A DNA stretch of 64,000 nt from Allobosea thiooxidans (GTDB lineage: Bacteria; Pseudomonadota; Alphaproteobacteria; Rhizobiales; Beijerinckiaceae), in NCBI RefSeq assembly GCF_900168195.1, contig NZ_FUYX01000007.1, positions 1 through 64,000 on the forward strand, given 5' to 3'. The translations under genes were made by a program, and so were the position numbers. Positions 43,497 to 51,310 of the stretch are shown piece by piece. Position 1 is the first letter of the stretch. Every line of letters begins with the position of its first letter. A model generated the notes under the pieces. That model saw nothing but the letters and a program-made list of their open reading frames with translations. It made no database searches and was not told the origin of the DNA.

Positions 43497-43596
43497 CGCG
43501 ATTGCGAGCGCGGCAAAGCAATCCAGGAGGGCCGGGTGAAACGGCTAGCCCGGTCCTCCTGGATTGCTTCGTCGCTGGCGCTCCTCGCAATGACGA
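43497..43596. repeat. Dispersed palindromic repeat, family A, inside the GTA cluster
   Basis: Arms GATTGCGAGCG...AAGCAATCCAGGAGG and CCTCCTGGATTGCTT...CTCGCAATGAC with variable centre, the same family as at 10839, 48948 and 56750. It lies between terminase and portal, so the operon transcript would carry a roughly 90-base hairpin at this point. Confidence 0.85.
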
Positions 43597-43602
43597 GGCG
43601 GG

Positions 43603-44949
43603 TTACATCCCCCTCACCCGCGGCCGGGCCTTCGGTGCCAGCATCAGGTGGGTCAGGGCCCAGACGAGCGCGTCGAGTCGGTCGGGCGAGCGACCATTGT
43701 CGAGGCCGGACGGGCCGAAGGAACACATCTCGTCCTCCAGCGCCGGAAAGGCGCCGGCATGACGCACCCGCCCCTGGGCATAGAGGGCCGCTACCGGCTC
43801 GGCGCGGAGATATTTGCCGCGCGTCGCCCTGACGGAGACGACGGGGACGCCGGCATCGACCTCGCGGATGATGCTCTCGACCATCTCGCCGCCCTGGTTG
43901 ATCTCGACCACCAGCGCATCCGCCTCGTGGCGCCGATAGAGCGCCACTGCCCGTTCCGCCCATTCATGCGGCCTGGCGCCGGCAAGCGTCGCATCCTCGA
44001 GGACATGGCCGATGCCCCCGGCATCGATGCCCGCGACCACCAGTCCGCAGCGATCGGCCCGCCGGGACGAGGAAGCCGGCGGATCGACCGCGACGGCGAT
44101 ACGCGCCAACGCCGGCGGCGCGCCTTCCCGCGCGTCCTCGATCTGCGTGCGCGTCCAGAGCGCGTCGGGGCTTTCCTCGACGATCTCGCCGTCGAGCTCC
44201 TGCCGCCCGAGGCGCGTCCCGCCATAGGTTTCCGTGACGGTGCGGACGAATTCCGCCGCCAGATTGTAACAGTTGTCGCGCGTCCTCGCCCGGCTCACCG
44301 CGACATGCGGCTCGACGAGAAGGCGTTTCACCAGCGGCACCGGCCGCGGCGTCGTGGTGACGACCTGCCGCGGATGATCGCCGAGGCGCAGGCCGAATTG
44401 CAGCATGTCCCAGCACTCCTGAAGGTTCGGCCATTTCGCCAGTTCATCCGACCAGGCCGCGCCGAATTGCGGGCCGCGTAGCGCCTCCGGATCCTCGGCT
44501 GAGAAGACCTGAGCGATCGCGCCGGTCGGCCATTCCAGGCGACGCAGCGACGGCATCCAGGACGGGCGCTCCCAGCGGGTATGGATCGCGAGCAGCCCGG
44601 AGATGCCCTCGATCATCACGTCGCGGACCTGGCCTTGCGTCTCGCCGACCAAGGCGATCCGTCCCGTCGGCCTGTCGGCGAAGGGCGGATGGCCAAGCGC
44701 CATGCCCTTGACCCATTCGGCGCCGGTGCGTGTCTTGCCCGCGCCGCGCCCGCCGAGGACGAGCCAGATCGGCTTCGGCGGTTCGAGCGGCTGCTGATCC
44801 CCGCGCGACCAGAGCCGCCAGAATTCCTGCAGGACCTCCCCATCTTCGGCTCCGAGCTCAGGCAGCATCTCCGGGATCAGCCTGGCCCAGCTCGCGATCG
44901 GCAAGCGCCTCAAGACGTCGAGCAAGCTCCTGACGGAGCTGTGCGACAT
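43603..44949 (-). CDS. GTA gp2 homologue: terminase large subunit
   Basis: A 448-residue packaging motor. The ATPase domain has Walker A GGRGAGKTRTGAEW (near residue 68) and a Walker B/coupling region (QFGAAWSDELAKW); the nuclease domain has Asp in AVAVDPPASS and ADALVVEINQGGEMV. In GTAs this subunit packages headfuls of host DNA. ATG 44949 overlaps the gp1-like gene by 92 bases; ATG 44868 would leave an 11-base overlap but shorten the N-terminus. Confidence 0.94.
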   Translation of the reverse strand: MSHSSVRSLLDVLRRLPIASWARLIPEMLPELGAEDGEVLQEFWRLWSRGDQQPLEPPKPIWLVLGGRGAGKTRTGAEWVKGMALGHPPFADRPTGRIALVGETQGQVRDVMIEGISGLLAIHTRWERPSWMPSLRRLEWPTGAIAQVFSAEDPEALRGPQFGAAWSDELAKWPNLQECWDMLQFGLRLGDHPRQVVTTTPRPVPLVKRLLVEPHVAVSRARTRDNCYNLAAEFVRTVTETYGGTRLGRQELDGEIVEESPDALWTRTQIEDAREGAPPALARIAVAVDPPASSSRRADRCGLVVAGIDAGGIGHVLEDATLAGARPHEWAERAVALYRRHEADALVVEINQGGEMVESIIREVDAGVPVVSVRATRGKYLRAEPVAALYAQGRVRHAGAFPALEDEMCSFGPSGLDNGRSPDRLDALVWALTHLMLAPKARPRVRGM

Positions 44950-45244
44950 GTCGCAGACCGTCAGCGGCAGAGAACTCATCCGTCGGCTTGTCCTTCTTCG
45001 CGGCCTGCGGCTCCTCGATCGCGGCGAGCTCGCGCACCGTGCGGGCGAGCGTCGCCAGCGCCTTGGCATCGGTCTCGCTCGCGGCCGCGCCTTGCGGCAG
45101 ATCGGCGAGATGCTCCTCATGAGCGTCGAGCTGGCGTTTGGCGGCGCGCCAGAGCTGGCCCACCACGGCCCGCCGGGAGACCGGAGCGCGCTTTCGCTTC
45201 TCCACCGGCGGCAGTGGCGCCGCCGTGCCATCCTCCTCGGCCAT
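44858..45244 (-). CDS. GTA gp1-like protein: small terminase
   Basis: A 128-residue mostly helical protein (MAEEDGTAAPLPPVEKRKRA, SRRAVVGQLWRAAKRQLDAH, LATLARTVRELAAIEEPQAA). It has the position and size of gp1, shown in Rhodobacter to be a small terminase. ATG 45244 follows GGGGAGA; an in-frame ATG at 45316 would add 24 residues but spans the leader hairpin. It is the first gene of the GTA cluster. Confidence 0.82.
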   Translation of the reverse strand: MAEEDGTAAPLPPVEKRKRAPVSRRAVVGQLWRAAKRQLDAHEEHLADLPQGAAASETDAKALATLARTVRELAAIEEPQAAKKDKPTDEFSAADGLRHVAQLRQELARRLEALADRELGQADPGDAA

Positions 45245-45271
45245 GCCTTGTCTCCCCGGATCGCAGGCACG

Positions 45272-45303
45272 AAAAAGCCGCCGGCTGGAGAGCGCGGCGG
45301 CTT
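45272..45303 (-). terminator. Intrinsic terminator in the GTA leader
   Basis: Read on the minus strand: stem AAGCCGCC / GGCGGCTT (8 pairs, more with wobble) with a 13-base loop, followed by a run of T (the stem's final TT plus TTT). It is about 100 bases after the LOG gene stop and 28 bases before the gp1 start, downstream of the promoter at 45334-45362. It may end the upstream operon, act as a GTA attenuator, or both. Confidence 0.65.
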
Positions 45304-45333
45304 CGTTCGGGCACATTTCGTGAGCGTTCCCGA

Positions 45334-45362
45334 TCTCTACACGATCAGCGTCACGATGTCAA
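45334..45362 (-). promoter_or_regulatory. Sigma-70-like promoter of the GTA cluster
   Basis: On the minus strand TTGACA (45362-45357) and TAGAGA (45339-45334) are separated by exactly 17 bases; the -10 box ends 90 bases before the gp1 ATG. Just upstream are an inverted repeat CTACA-ACC-TGTAG (45373-45385) and the palindrome AGATGCATCT (45384-45393), possible activator or repressor sites. Confidence 0.6.
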
Positions 45363-45404
45363 GATAATATTCCTACAACCTGTAGATGCATCTCGCAGGA
45401 CGGC

Positions 45405-45986
45405 TCAGGTCTGGTCCTTCTCGATCCATTTGTAGGTCGCGGCCGGAACATAGGCTTCCATCCGGTCGAGCAGCGTCGCCGGCTCGGTATCGGTCATCGC
45501 CATGGCGCGGTGGCCCTGCTTCAGGAAGCCGGCCTCGACGGTCTGGTCGAGGAAGGTCGCGAGCGGATCGTAGAAACCGGCGACGTTGAGCAGGCCGAGC
45601 GGCTTGGCATGGATGCCGAGCTGGCCCCAGGTCCAGATCTCGAACAGCTCCTCGAAGGTGCCGATGCCGCCGGGCATGGCGATGAAGCCCTCCGAGAGCG
45701 CCGCCATGCGCGCCTTGCGCGTGTGCATGGTGTCGACGACCTCGAGCCGGGTCAGACCGACATGGCCGACCTCCTTGTCCTTGAGCGCCTGGGGAATGAC
45801 GCCATGGACCTCGCCACCAGCCTCCATCGCGGCATTGGCGACGATGCCCATCAGGCCGACCGCGCCACCGCCATAGACCAGCGTCAGGCCGCGCCGGGCG
45901 ATCTCCGCGCCCATGGCGCGGGCGCCGGCGGCGTAGACGGGATCATTGCCGGGATTGGAGCCGCAGAAGACGCAAACCGATCTCAT
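45405..45986 (-). CDS. LOG-family cytokinin riboside 5'-monophosphate phosphoribohydrolase
   Basis: A 193-residue TIGR00730/LOG protein with the lysine-decarboxylase-like Rossmann fold. Motifs: [36 protein letters not shown] and the signature [20 protein letters not shown]. It hydrolyses nucleoside monophosphates such as isopentenyl-AMP or AMP (family knowledge). Its ATG overlaps the stop of the M20 peptidase gene, so both are one operon. Confidence 0.93.
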   Translation of the reverse strand: MRSVCVFCGSNPGNDPVYAAGARAMGAEIARRGLTLVYGGGAVGLMGIVANAAMEAGGEVHGVIPQALKDKEVGHVGLTRLEVVDTMHTRKARMAALSEGFIAMPGGIGTFEELFEIWTWGQLGIHAKPLGLLNVAGFYDPLATFLDQTVEAGFLKQGHRAMAMTDTEPATLLDRMEAYVPAATYKWIEKDQT

Positions 45987-47365
45987 GAACCGAGAGCCTG
46001 CAGGATACGGGCCCAGGAGCGCTGGCCCTTGTGGAAGGAGGACAGGTCGTATTTCTCGTTGGGCGAGTGGACGCGGTCATCGTCGAGGCCGAAGCCGACG
46101 AAGAGCGTGTCGATGCCCAAGGTGCGCTTGAAGTCGCCGCCGACCGGGATCGAGCCGCCGCTGCCGATCGAGACCACGCGCCCGCCCCACTCGTCCGCGA
46201 GCGCCTTGCGCGCCTTCTGGAGCACCGGCGAATCCACGGGCACCGCCAGCGCGGGAGAGCCGGAATGGCTGATGAACTCGGCCGTCACGTCCTCCGGCAG
46301 GCGGTCGCGGATGAACTGCTGGAAGGCGGCCGCGATCTTCGCCGGATCCTGGTCGCCGACAAGCCTGAACGAGACCTTGGCCGAGGTCTGGCCGGGAATG
46401 ACGGTCTTGCTGCCCTCCCCCGTATAGCCGCCCCAGATGCCGTTGACGTCGCAGGTCGGTCGCGACTGGATCTGCTCGATCAGCATGCGCCCCTTCTCGC
46501 CGATGGAGTGCTTGAGGCCGATCTGGCCGAGGAATTCCGCTTCGGTGAGGTTGAGATCGGCCCATTCCGCCTTCTGGGCGTTGGTGGGCTCATGCACCCC
46601 CTCATAGAAGCCGGGGATGGTGATGCGGCCGGTCTCGTCATGGATCTCGGCGAGGATCTTCGCGAGGATATGGATCGGGTTCGCCGCAGCGCCGCCGAAC
46701 AGGCCCGAATGCAGGTCGCGGTCGGCCGCCGTCAGCGTCACCTCCTGATAGACCATGCCGCGCAGCGTCGAGGTGATGAGCGGCGTCTCGCGATCCCACA
46801 TGCCGGTGTCGCAGACCAGCGCGTAGTCGGCCTTCAGCTCCGCCGCATTGGCCTTGATGTAGCCAGGCAGATTGACCGAGCCCGACTCCTCCTCGCCCTC
46901 GACGAGGATCGTGAGGCCGATCGGCAGGTCGCCGGTCTCGGCCAGCGTGGCGCGCACGGCCTCGATGAAGGTCATGACCTGGCCCTTGTCGTCGCAGGCG
47001 CCGCGGGCCGAGATGACCTTGCGGCCGGGCGCCAGCTCACGGACGACCGGCTTGAACGGGTCGGTATCCCAAAGGTTCAGCGGGTCGACCGGCTGGACGT
47101 CGTAATGCCCATAGAACAGCGCATGCGGCGCGCCGGGCTTGGGCCGATGCGCCAGGACGACGGGATGTCCGCCGGTCTCGCGCAGTTCGGCCTTGAAGCC
47201 GAGCGACTCCAGATCGGCCCGCAGCCATTCGGCAGCGGCGCGCGTCTGGGCATTGAACGCCGGGTCGGTCCCGATCGAGGGAATCTCCAGCCAGGACGAC
47301 AGCCGCGAGAGCGAAGCGTCGAGATCGGTGTCGAGGCGGGAGAGAATGGCGGGAAGCTTGGTCAT
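45983..47365 (-). CDS. M20-family dipeptidase/metallopeptidase
   Basis: A 460-residue M20 peptidase (ArgE/DapE/CNDP group). Metal-site segments: [37 protein letters not shown], and a C-terminal substrate/metal segment GSGGSIPV. The lid domain is in the middle. ATG 47365 fits family N-termini ([20 protein letters not shown]); ATGs at 47374 and 47440 are alternatives. Cytosolic dipeptide hydrolysis is likely; exact substrate unknown. Confidence 0.9.
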   Translation of the reverse strand: MTKLPAILSRLDTDLDASLSRLSSWLEIPSIGTDPAFNAQTRAAAEWLRADLESLGFKAELRETGGHPVVLAHRPKPGAPHALFYGHYDVQPVDPLNLWDTDPFKPVVRELAPGRKVISARGACDDKGQVMTFIEAVRATLAETGDLPIGLTILVEGEEESGSVNLPGYIKANAAELKADYALVCDTGMWDRETPLITSTLRGMVYQEVTLTAADRDLHSGLFGGAAANPIHILAKILAEIHDETGRITIPGFYEGVHEPTNAQKAEWADLNLTEAEFLGQIGLKHSIGEKGRMLIEQIQSRPTCDVNGIWGGYTGEGSKTVIPGQTSAKVSFRLVGDQDPAKIAAAFQQFIRDRLPEDVTAEFISHSGSPALAVPVDSPVLQKARKALADEWGGRVVSIGSGGSIPVGGDFKRTLGIDTLFVGFGLDDDRVHSPNEKYDLSSFHKGQRSWARILQALGS

Positions 47366-47461
47366 GGCGGCCATCGGATGCGAGTCAGATGACGCCATCA
47401 TGGCAAGGGCAACGGCGGGCGTCAGCCCATAATCGCGCATTGCCGTCCAGCCCGCGCATAA

Positions 47462-47478
47462 TTGATAACGCTTCGCAA
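47462..47478. promoter_or_regulatory. Candidate metal-regulator site upstream of mntH
   Basis: Imperfect dyad TTGATAA-CGC-TTCGCAA in the mntH upstream region, with a TTGACA at 47484-47489 that could be a -35 box. In alphaproteobacteria the Fur-family regulator Mur controls mntH from similar AT-rich dyads. Match is weak. Confidence 0.3.
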
Positions 47479-47545
47479 CTGCATTGACAACCGGAGGAGC
47501 GGCAGGTAGTGCTCAACTGCGAACCAGTCGCAGCAAGGCAGAATC

Positions 47546-48889
47546 ATGTCGCAGGGCGCACCGGAATCCTCCACGATCTGGCTTCGATCGCGGGGCGAAC
47601 CGTCTCTGACGGACGTCTTCCGCACCATCGCGATCACGCCGACATCCTCGTCCTGGCGCAAGTTCCTCGCCTTCTTCGGCCCGGGCTACCTCGTCGCGGT
47701 CGGCTATATGGACCCCGGCAATTGGGCGACCTCGCTCGCCGGCGGCGCCCAGTACGGCTACGCGTTGCTCGTGGTCGCGCTCGTCTCGAACATCATGGCG
47801 ATCATCCTGCAGTCGCTCTGCGCGCGGCTCGCCGTCGCCACCGGCCGCGACCTCGCCCAGGCATGCCGCGACGCCTACCCGCCCTATATGGCCTGGCCGC
47901 TCTGGCTCTTGGCCGAGCTCGCGATCTGCGCGACCGACCTCGCCGAGGTCATCGGCACGGCGATCGGCCTCAATCTGCTCTTCGGCATCCCGCTCGAGAT
48001 CGGCGTGCTGATCACCGCCTTCGACGTCTTCATCATCCTGTGGCTGCAGACACGCGGCTTCCGCTGGATCGAGGCCTTCATCATCACGCTGCTCGGCGTC
48101 ATCGCGCTGTGCTTCGGCATCCAGATCGCGCTCGCCGATCCGAACTGGGGCGAGGTGATCCGCGGTTTCGCGCCGACGACCGAGATCGTGACCAACCCGA
48201 ACATGCTCTACATCGCGCTCGGCATCATCGGCGCGACGGTGATGCCGCATAACCTCTATCTGCACTCGGGCATCGTGCAGACCCGCGCCTATGGCCACAC
48301 CCTGCCGGAGAAGCGCGAGGCGCTGAAATTCGCGACCATCGACTCCACCGTCGCTCTCTGCTTCGCGCTGCTGATCAACGCCTCGATCCTGATCCTCGCC
48401 GCCGCGACCTTCCACAAGGCCGGGCACGCCGATGTCGCCGAGCTCGGCCGAGCGCAGGAACTGCTGACGCCGCTGCTCGGCGCCTCGATCGCGCCCTCGC
48501 TCTTCGCCATAGCCCTGCTCTGCTGCGGCCTGAATTCGACGGTCACCGCGACCATGGCGGGGCAGATCGTGATGGAAGGCTTCCTGCGCATCCGCCTGCC
48601 CGCCTGGATGCGGCGGCTGGTGACGCGTCTCGTCGCCATCGTGCCGGCGATCGCGGTCACCCTGATCTATGGCGAGGGACAGACGGCGAAGCTGCTGATC
48701 CTGAGCCAGGTCGTGCTCAGCCTGCAATTGCCCTTCGCGGTCGTGCCGCTGGTGATGTTCACGGCTTCGAAGGAGAAGATGGGCGCGCTCGTCGCGCCGC
48801 GCTGGCTCAGCCTGATCGCCGGCACCATCGCCGCGATCATCATCGTGCTGAACCTCAAGCTGCTCTTCGACCTCGCGACGGGGGCGTGA
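47546..48889 (+). CDS. mntH: Nramp-family manganese/divalent metal transporter
   Basis: A 447-residue proton-coupled metal importer with 11 predicted membrane helices. Metal-site motifs: TM1 [15 protein letters not shown] (DPGN) and TM6 [14 protein letters not shown] (MPH), plus [13 protein letters not shown]. It should import Mn2+. It is transcribed alone, divergent from the M20 peptidase gene. Confidence 0.95.
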   Translation: MSQGAPESSTIWLRSRGEPSLTDVFRTIAITPTSSSWRKFLAFFGPGYLVAVGYMDPGNWATSLAGGAQYGYALLVVALVSNIMAIILQSLCARLAVATGRDLAQACRDAYPPYMAWPLWLLAELAICATDLAEVIGTAIGLNLLFGIPLEIGVLITAFDVFIILWLQTRGFRWIEAFIITLLGVIALCFGIQIALADPNWGEVIRGFAPTTEIVTNPNMLYIALGIIGATVMPHNLYLHSGIVQTRAYGHTLPEKREALKFATIDSTVALCFALLINASILILAAATFHKAGHADVAELGRAQELLTPLLGASIAPSLFAIALLCCGLNSTVTATMAGQIVMEGFLRIRLPAWMRRLVTRLVAIVPAIAVTLIYGEGQTAKLLILSQVVLSLQLPFAVVPLVMFTASKEKMGALVAPRWLSLIAGTIAAIIIVLNLKLLFDLATGA

Positions 48890-48899
48890 CCCGGCACCG

Positions 48900-48928
48900 T
48901 CATGCCCGGGCTTGACCCGAGCATCTCA
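48900..48928. repeat. Dispersed repeat, family B hairpin module
   Basis: CATGCCCGGGCTTGACCCGAGCAT followed by CTCAG, the same hairpin module as at 3780-3808 and 58576-58603. It lies just after mntH and may act as its 3' hairpin. Confidence 0.75.
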
Positions 48929-48947
48929 GGACCAGCCCCCCTCCTCT

Positions 48948-49047
48948 CGTCATTGCGAGCGAAGCGAAGCAATCCAGGGAGACCGGGCGCACCCCTTCAA
49001 CCCAGTCCCCCTGGATTGCTTTGTCGCTTCGCTCCTCGCAATGACGG
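48948..49047. repeat. Dispersed palindromic repeat, family A
   Basis: Outer arms CGTCATTGCGAGCGAAGCGA / CTCGCAATGACG and inner AAGCAATCCAGGG / CCCTGGATTGCTT around a variable centre. It sits between the convergent ends of mntH and the HerA-like ATPase. Confidence 0.88.
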
Positions 49048-49066
49048 TGGAGACGTGGCCGGCGCC

Positions 49067-50605
49067 TCAGCGCTTGCCCGACATCGAGCCCAGAATGCCG
49101 CGCAGGATCGCGTTGCCGACCTGGCGGCCGATCGACGTCGCGGCCGAGCGCGCCGCCGAGGTGATGACCTTCTCGGCCATGCTCTGCGGCAACGGCCCGC
49201 CACGCGAACCAGGCCCGGTCTTCGGGCGCTGCTGGGGAGCGCCGCCGCCGAGCCAGCCGCCGATCGTGTCGAGGATGCCGCCTCCCCCCTGCGTCGACGC
49301 CTCGACCGGTGAACCGTCCGGATTGAGGTTCTTGCGCTTCATCAGCTCTTCATAGGCCGACTCGCGGTCGATCATGGTGTCGTACTTGCCCTTCTCGGGC
49401 GAGGCGTTGATCGCCTGCAGGCGCTGCTGCGGCGTGCAGGGGCCGACCTGCGCCATCGGCGGAGCGATCAGCGCGCGCTCGACCATTTCCGGCGAGCCCT
49501 TGCCCTCCAGCATTGAGACCAGCGCCTCGCCGACGGCGAGCTGGCTGATCGCCTCCTCGGTCTTGATCTTCGGGTTCTGGCGGAAGGTCTCGGCGGCGGC
49601 ACGCACGGCCTTCTGGTCGCGCGGTGTGAAGGCGCGCAGCGCGTGCTGGACGCGGTTGCCGAGCTGGGCCAGCACCGTATCGGGGATGTCGAGCGGGTTC
49701 TGCGTGACGAAATAGACGCCGACACCCTTCGAGCGGATCAACCGGACCACCTGCTCGACCGCGGTCAGCAGCGCCTTGGGCGCGCCGTTGAAGAGCAAAT
49801 GCGCCTCGTCGAAGAAGAAGACCAGCTTGGGCTTGTCGAGGTCGCCAACCTCCGGCAGCTGCTCGAACAGCTCGGAGAGCAGCCAGAGCAGGAAGGTCGC
49901 GTAGAGCCGCGGATTGTTCATCAGCTTGTCGGCAGCGAGGATGTTGACGATGCCGCGGCCGTCGCGATCCGTCTTCATCAGGTCGTTGATGTCGAGCGCC
50001 GGTTCGCCAAAGAAGAGATCGCCCTTCTGGTTCTCCAGCACGAGCAGCGCGCGCTGGATCGTGCCGACCGTCGCCGAAGTGACATTGCCGTATTTGGTGG
50101 TCAGCTCCTGCGCGTTCTCGGCGATGAAGGTCAGGATCGCGCGCAGATCCTTCAGGTCGAGCAGCAGCAGCTTCTGCTCGTCGGCGATGCGGAAGGCGAT
50201 GTTGAGCACGCCCTCCTGCGTATCGTTGAGATCGAGCAGACGGGCCAGCAGCAGCGGCCCCATCTCGGATATCGTGGCGCGGACCGGGTGCCCCTGCTCG
50301 CCGAACACGTCCCAGAACACGGTGGTGAACTGATCCGGCTCGTATGTCAGCCCGAGCTCCTTGGCGCGGTTGACGAAGGCCGGCTTGGAATCGCCCGGCG
50401 CGACGATGCCGGAGAGATCCCCCTTGATATCGGCGGCGAAGACCGGGACGCCGTTGCGGGCGAAGCCTTCGGCCATCACCTGCAGGGTCACCGTCTTGCC
50501 GGTGCCGGTCGCGCCCGTCACGAGGCCGTGGCGGTTGGCGAGCTTGAGCAGCAGGTTCTCGGGCTTGCCGCTCTTGCCGATCAGAATCGCGCCGTCATTC
50601 GCCAT
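49067..50605 (-). CDS. HerA/DUF853-family ATPase (YjgR-like)
   Basis: A 512-residue P-loop ATPase of the DUF853 group. Walker A is [12 protein letters not shown] (near residue 33), Walker B region [14 protein letters not shown], and an arginine-finger region [19 protein letters not shown]. The C-terminus is Gly/Pro-rich ([20 protein letters not shown]). These are HerA-FtsK-like hexameric ATPases of uncertain role. ATG 50605 fits family starts; ATG 50629 is possible. Confidence 0.9.
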   Translation of the reverse strand: MANDGAILIGKSGKPENLLLKLANRHGLVTGATGTGKTVTLQVMAEGFARNGVPVFAADIKGDLSGIVAPGDSKPAFVNRAKELGLTYEPDQFTTVFWDVFGEQGHPVRATISEMGPLLLARLLDLNDTQEGVLNIAFRIADEQKLLLLDLKDLRAILTFIAENAQELTTKYGNVTSATVGTIQRALLVLENQKGDLFFGEPALDINDLMKTDRDGRGIVNILAADKLMNNPRLYATFLLWLLSELFEQLPEVGDLDKPKLVFFFDEAHLLFNGAPKALLTAVEQVVRLIRSKGVGVYFVTQNPLDIPDTVLAQLGNRVQHALRAFTPRDQKAVRAAAETFRQNPKIKTEEAISQLAVGEALVSMLEGKGSPEMVERALIAPPMAQVGPCTPQQRLQAINASPEKGKYDTMIDRESAYEELMKRKNLNPDGSPVEASTQGGGGILDTIGGWLGGGAPQQRPKTGPGSRGGPLPQSMAEKVITSAARSAATSIGRQVGNAILRGILGSMSGKR

Positions 50606-50758
50606 CGTATCCGTCCATCCGGTTTTCATCGTGTCGCCGTTAGGATGTAACCAAACGTCGCAGAAGGCGGAAGCCCGCGGCCGTTGGAATCAGATCGTAA
50701 ATATGTAAACTATTTTTTGGAGGCTTCGCGGCGAAGCCGTTTGGGAGGGCTTGGCTCC

Positions 50759-51145
50759 ATGGAAGAATTGCTCACGCGTGTCGCTGCGGCGGCCGGAATC
50801 AACGAGGAACTCGCCCGCAAGGCGGTCGGCATCATCCTCGCGTTTCTGCAGAAGGAAGGCCCGCCGGCCGAGATCGGCCAGTTGTTGGGCGCGCTGCCGG
50901 GCGCGCAGGAACTCGCCGATTCCGAAGGCGGCGCCAAGGGCGGCATGCTCGGCGCCATCGGCGGACTGATGGGCGGAGGCGGCGGCGTGATGGCGCTCGG
51001 CGGCCAGCTCATGGGCGCCGGCCTGTCGATGGGCCAGATCCAGAGCGTATCCAAGGAAATGTTCGCCGTCGGCCGCGAAAAGGCGGGCGAGGACGCGATG
51101 GGCGCCATCGTCGGCGCGATTCCGGGCCTCGGCCAGTTCGTCTGA
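50759..51145 (+). CDS. Small glycine-rich protein of unknown function
   Basis: A 128-residue protein: helical N-terminus (MEELLTRVAAAAGINEELAR, KAVGIILAFLQKEGPPAEIG), a Gly/Met-rich hydrophobic middle (MLGAIGGLMGGGGGVMALGG) and a conserved-looking end (KEMFAVGREKAGEDAMGAIV, GAIPGLGQFV). Members with this layout are common in Hyphomicrobiales and resemble DUF2267/YidB-like small proteins; I am not sure of the family. ATG 50759 follows GGGAGGG. A compact hairpin (50722-50738) lies in the leader. Confidence 0.7.
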   Translation: MEELLTRVAAAAGINEELARKAVGIILAFLQKEGPPAEIGQLLGALPGAQELADSEGGAKGGMLGAIGGLMGGGGGVMALGGQLMGAGLSMGQIQSVSKEMFAVGREKAGEDAMGAIVGAIPGLGQFV

Positions 51146-51156
51146 CCCGGTCCATC

Positions 51157-51200
51157 GGCGGCATCGCGGCGTGGCCGGACAGGCCCGCCGCGATGCCGCC
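51157..51200 (+). terminator. Strong hairpin after the glycine-rich protein gene
   Basis: Perfect 15-base-pair stem (GGCGGCATCGCGGCG / CGCCGCGATGCCGCC) with a 14-base loop, 12 bases after the stop at 51145. The following sequence has few T residues, so it could be a terminator or an mRNA-stabilising hairpin. Confidence 0.55.
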
Positions 51201-51310
51201 CATGCATTTCTGCACCTTCCCTGCGACGAAGTAGGGATGGCGGTGCGCGCCCGCCCATGGCAATCAGCGCTCCACGGCTGCACATTGTGCGGAGAGGAGC
51301 ATCGGCGCGC

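Noticed and set aside
42458-43963. N-terminal extension of the portal gene through the repeat (frame open to 43963)
   Set aside because: The extension translates the family A repeat and antisense terminase sequence; the family start MFDFLRN at 43456 is clear.
29546-45244. Ordinary prophage or prophage remnant
   Set aside because: No integrase, repressor, lysis, replication gene or attachment sites; gene order, short tape measure and gp13-gp15 types are those of a gene transfer agent.
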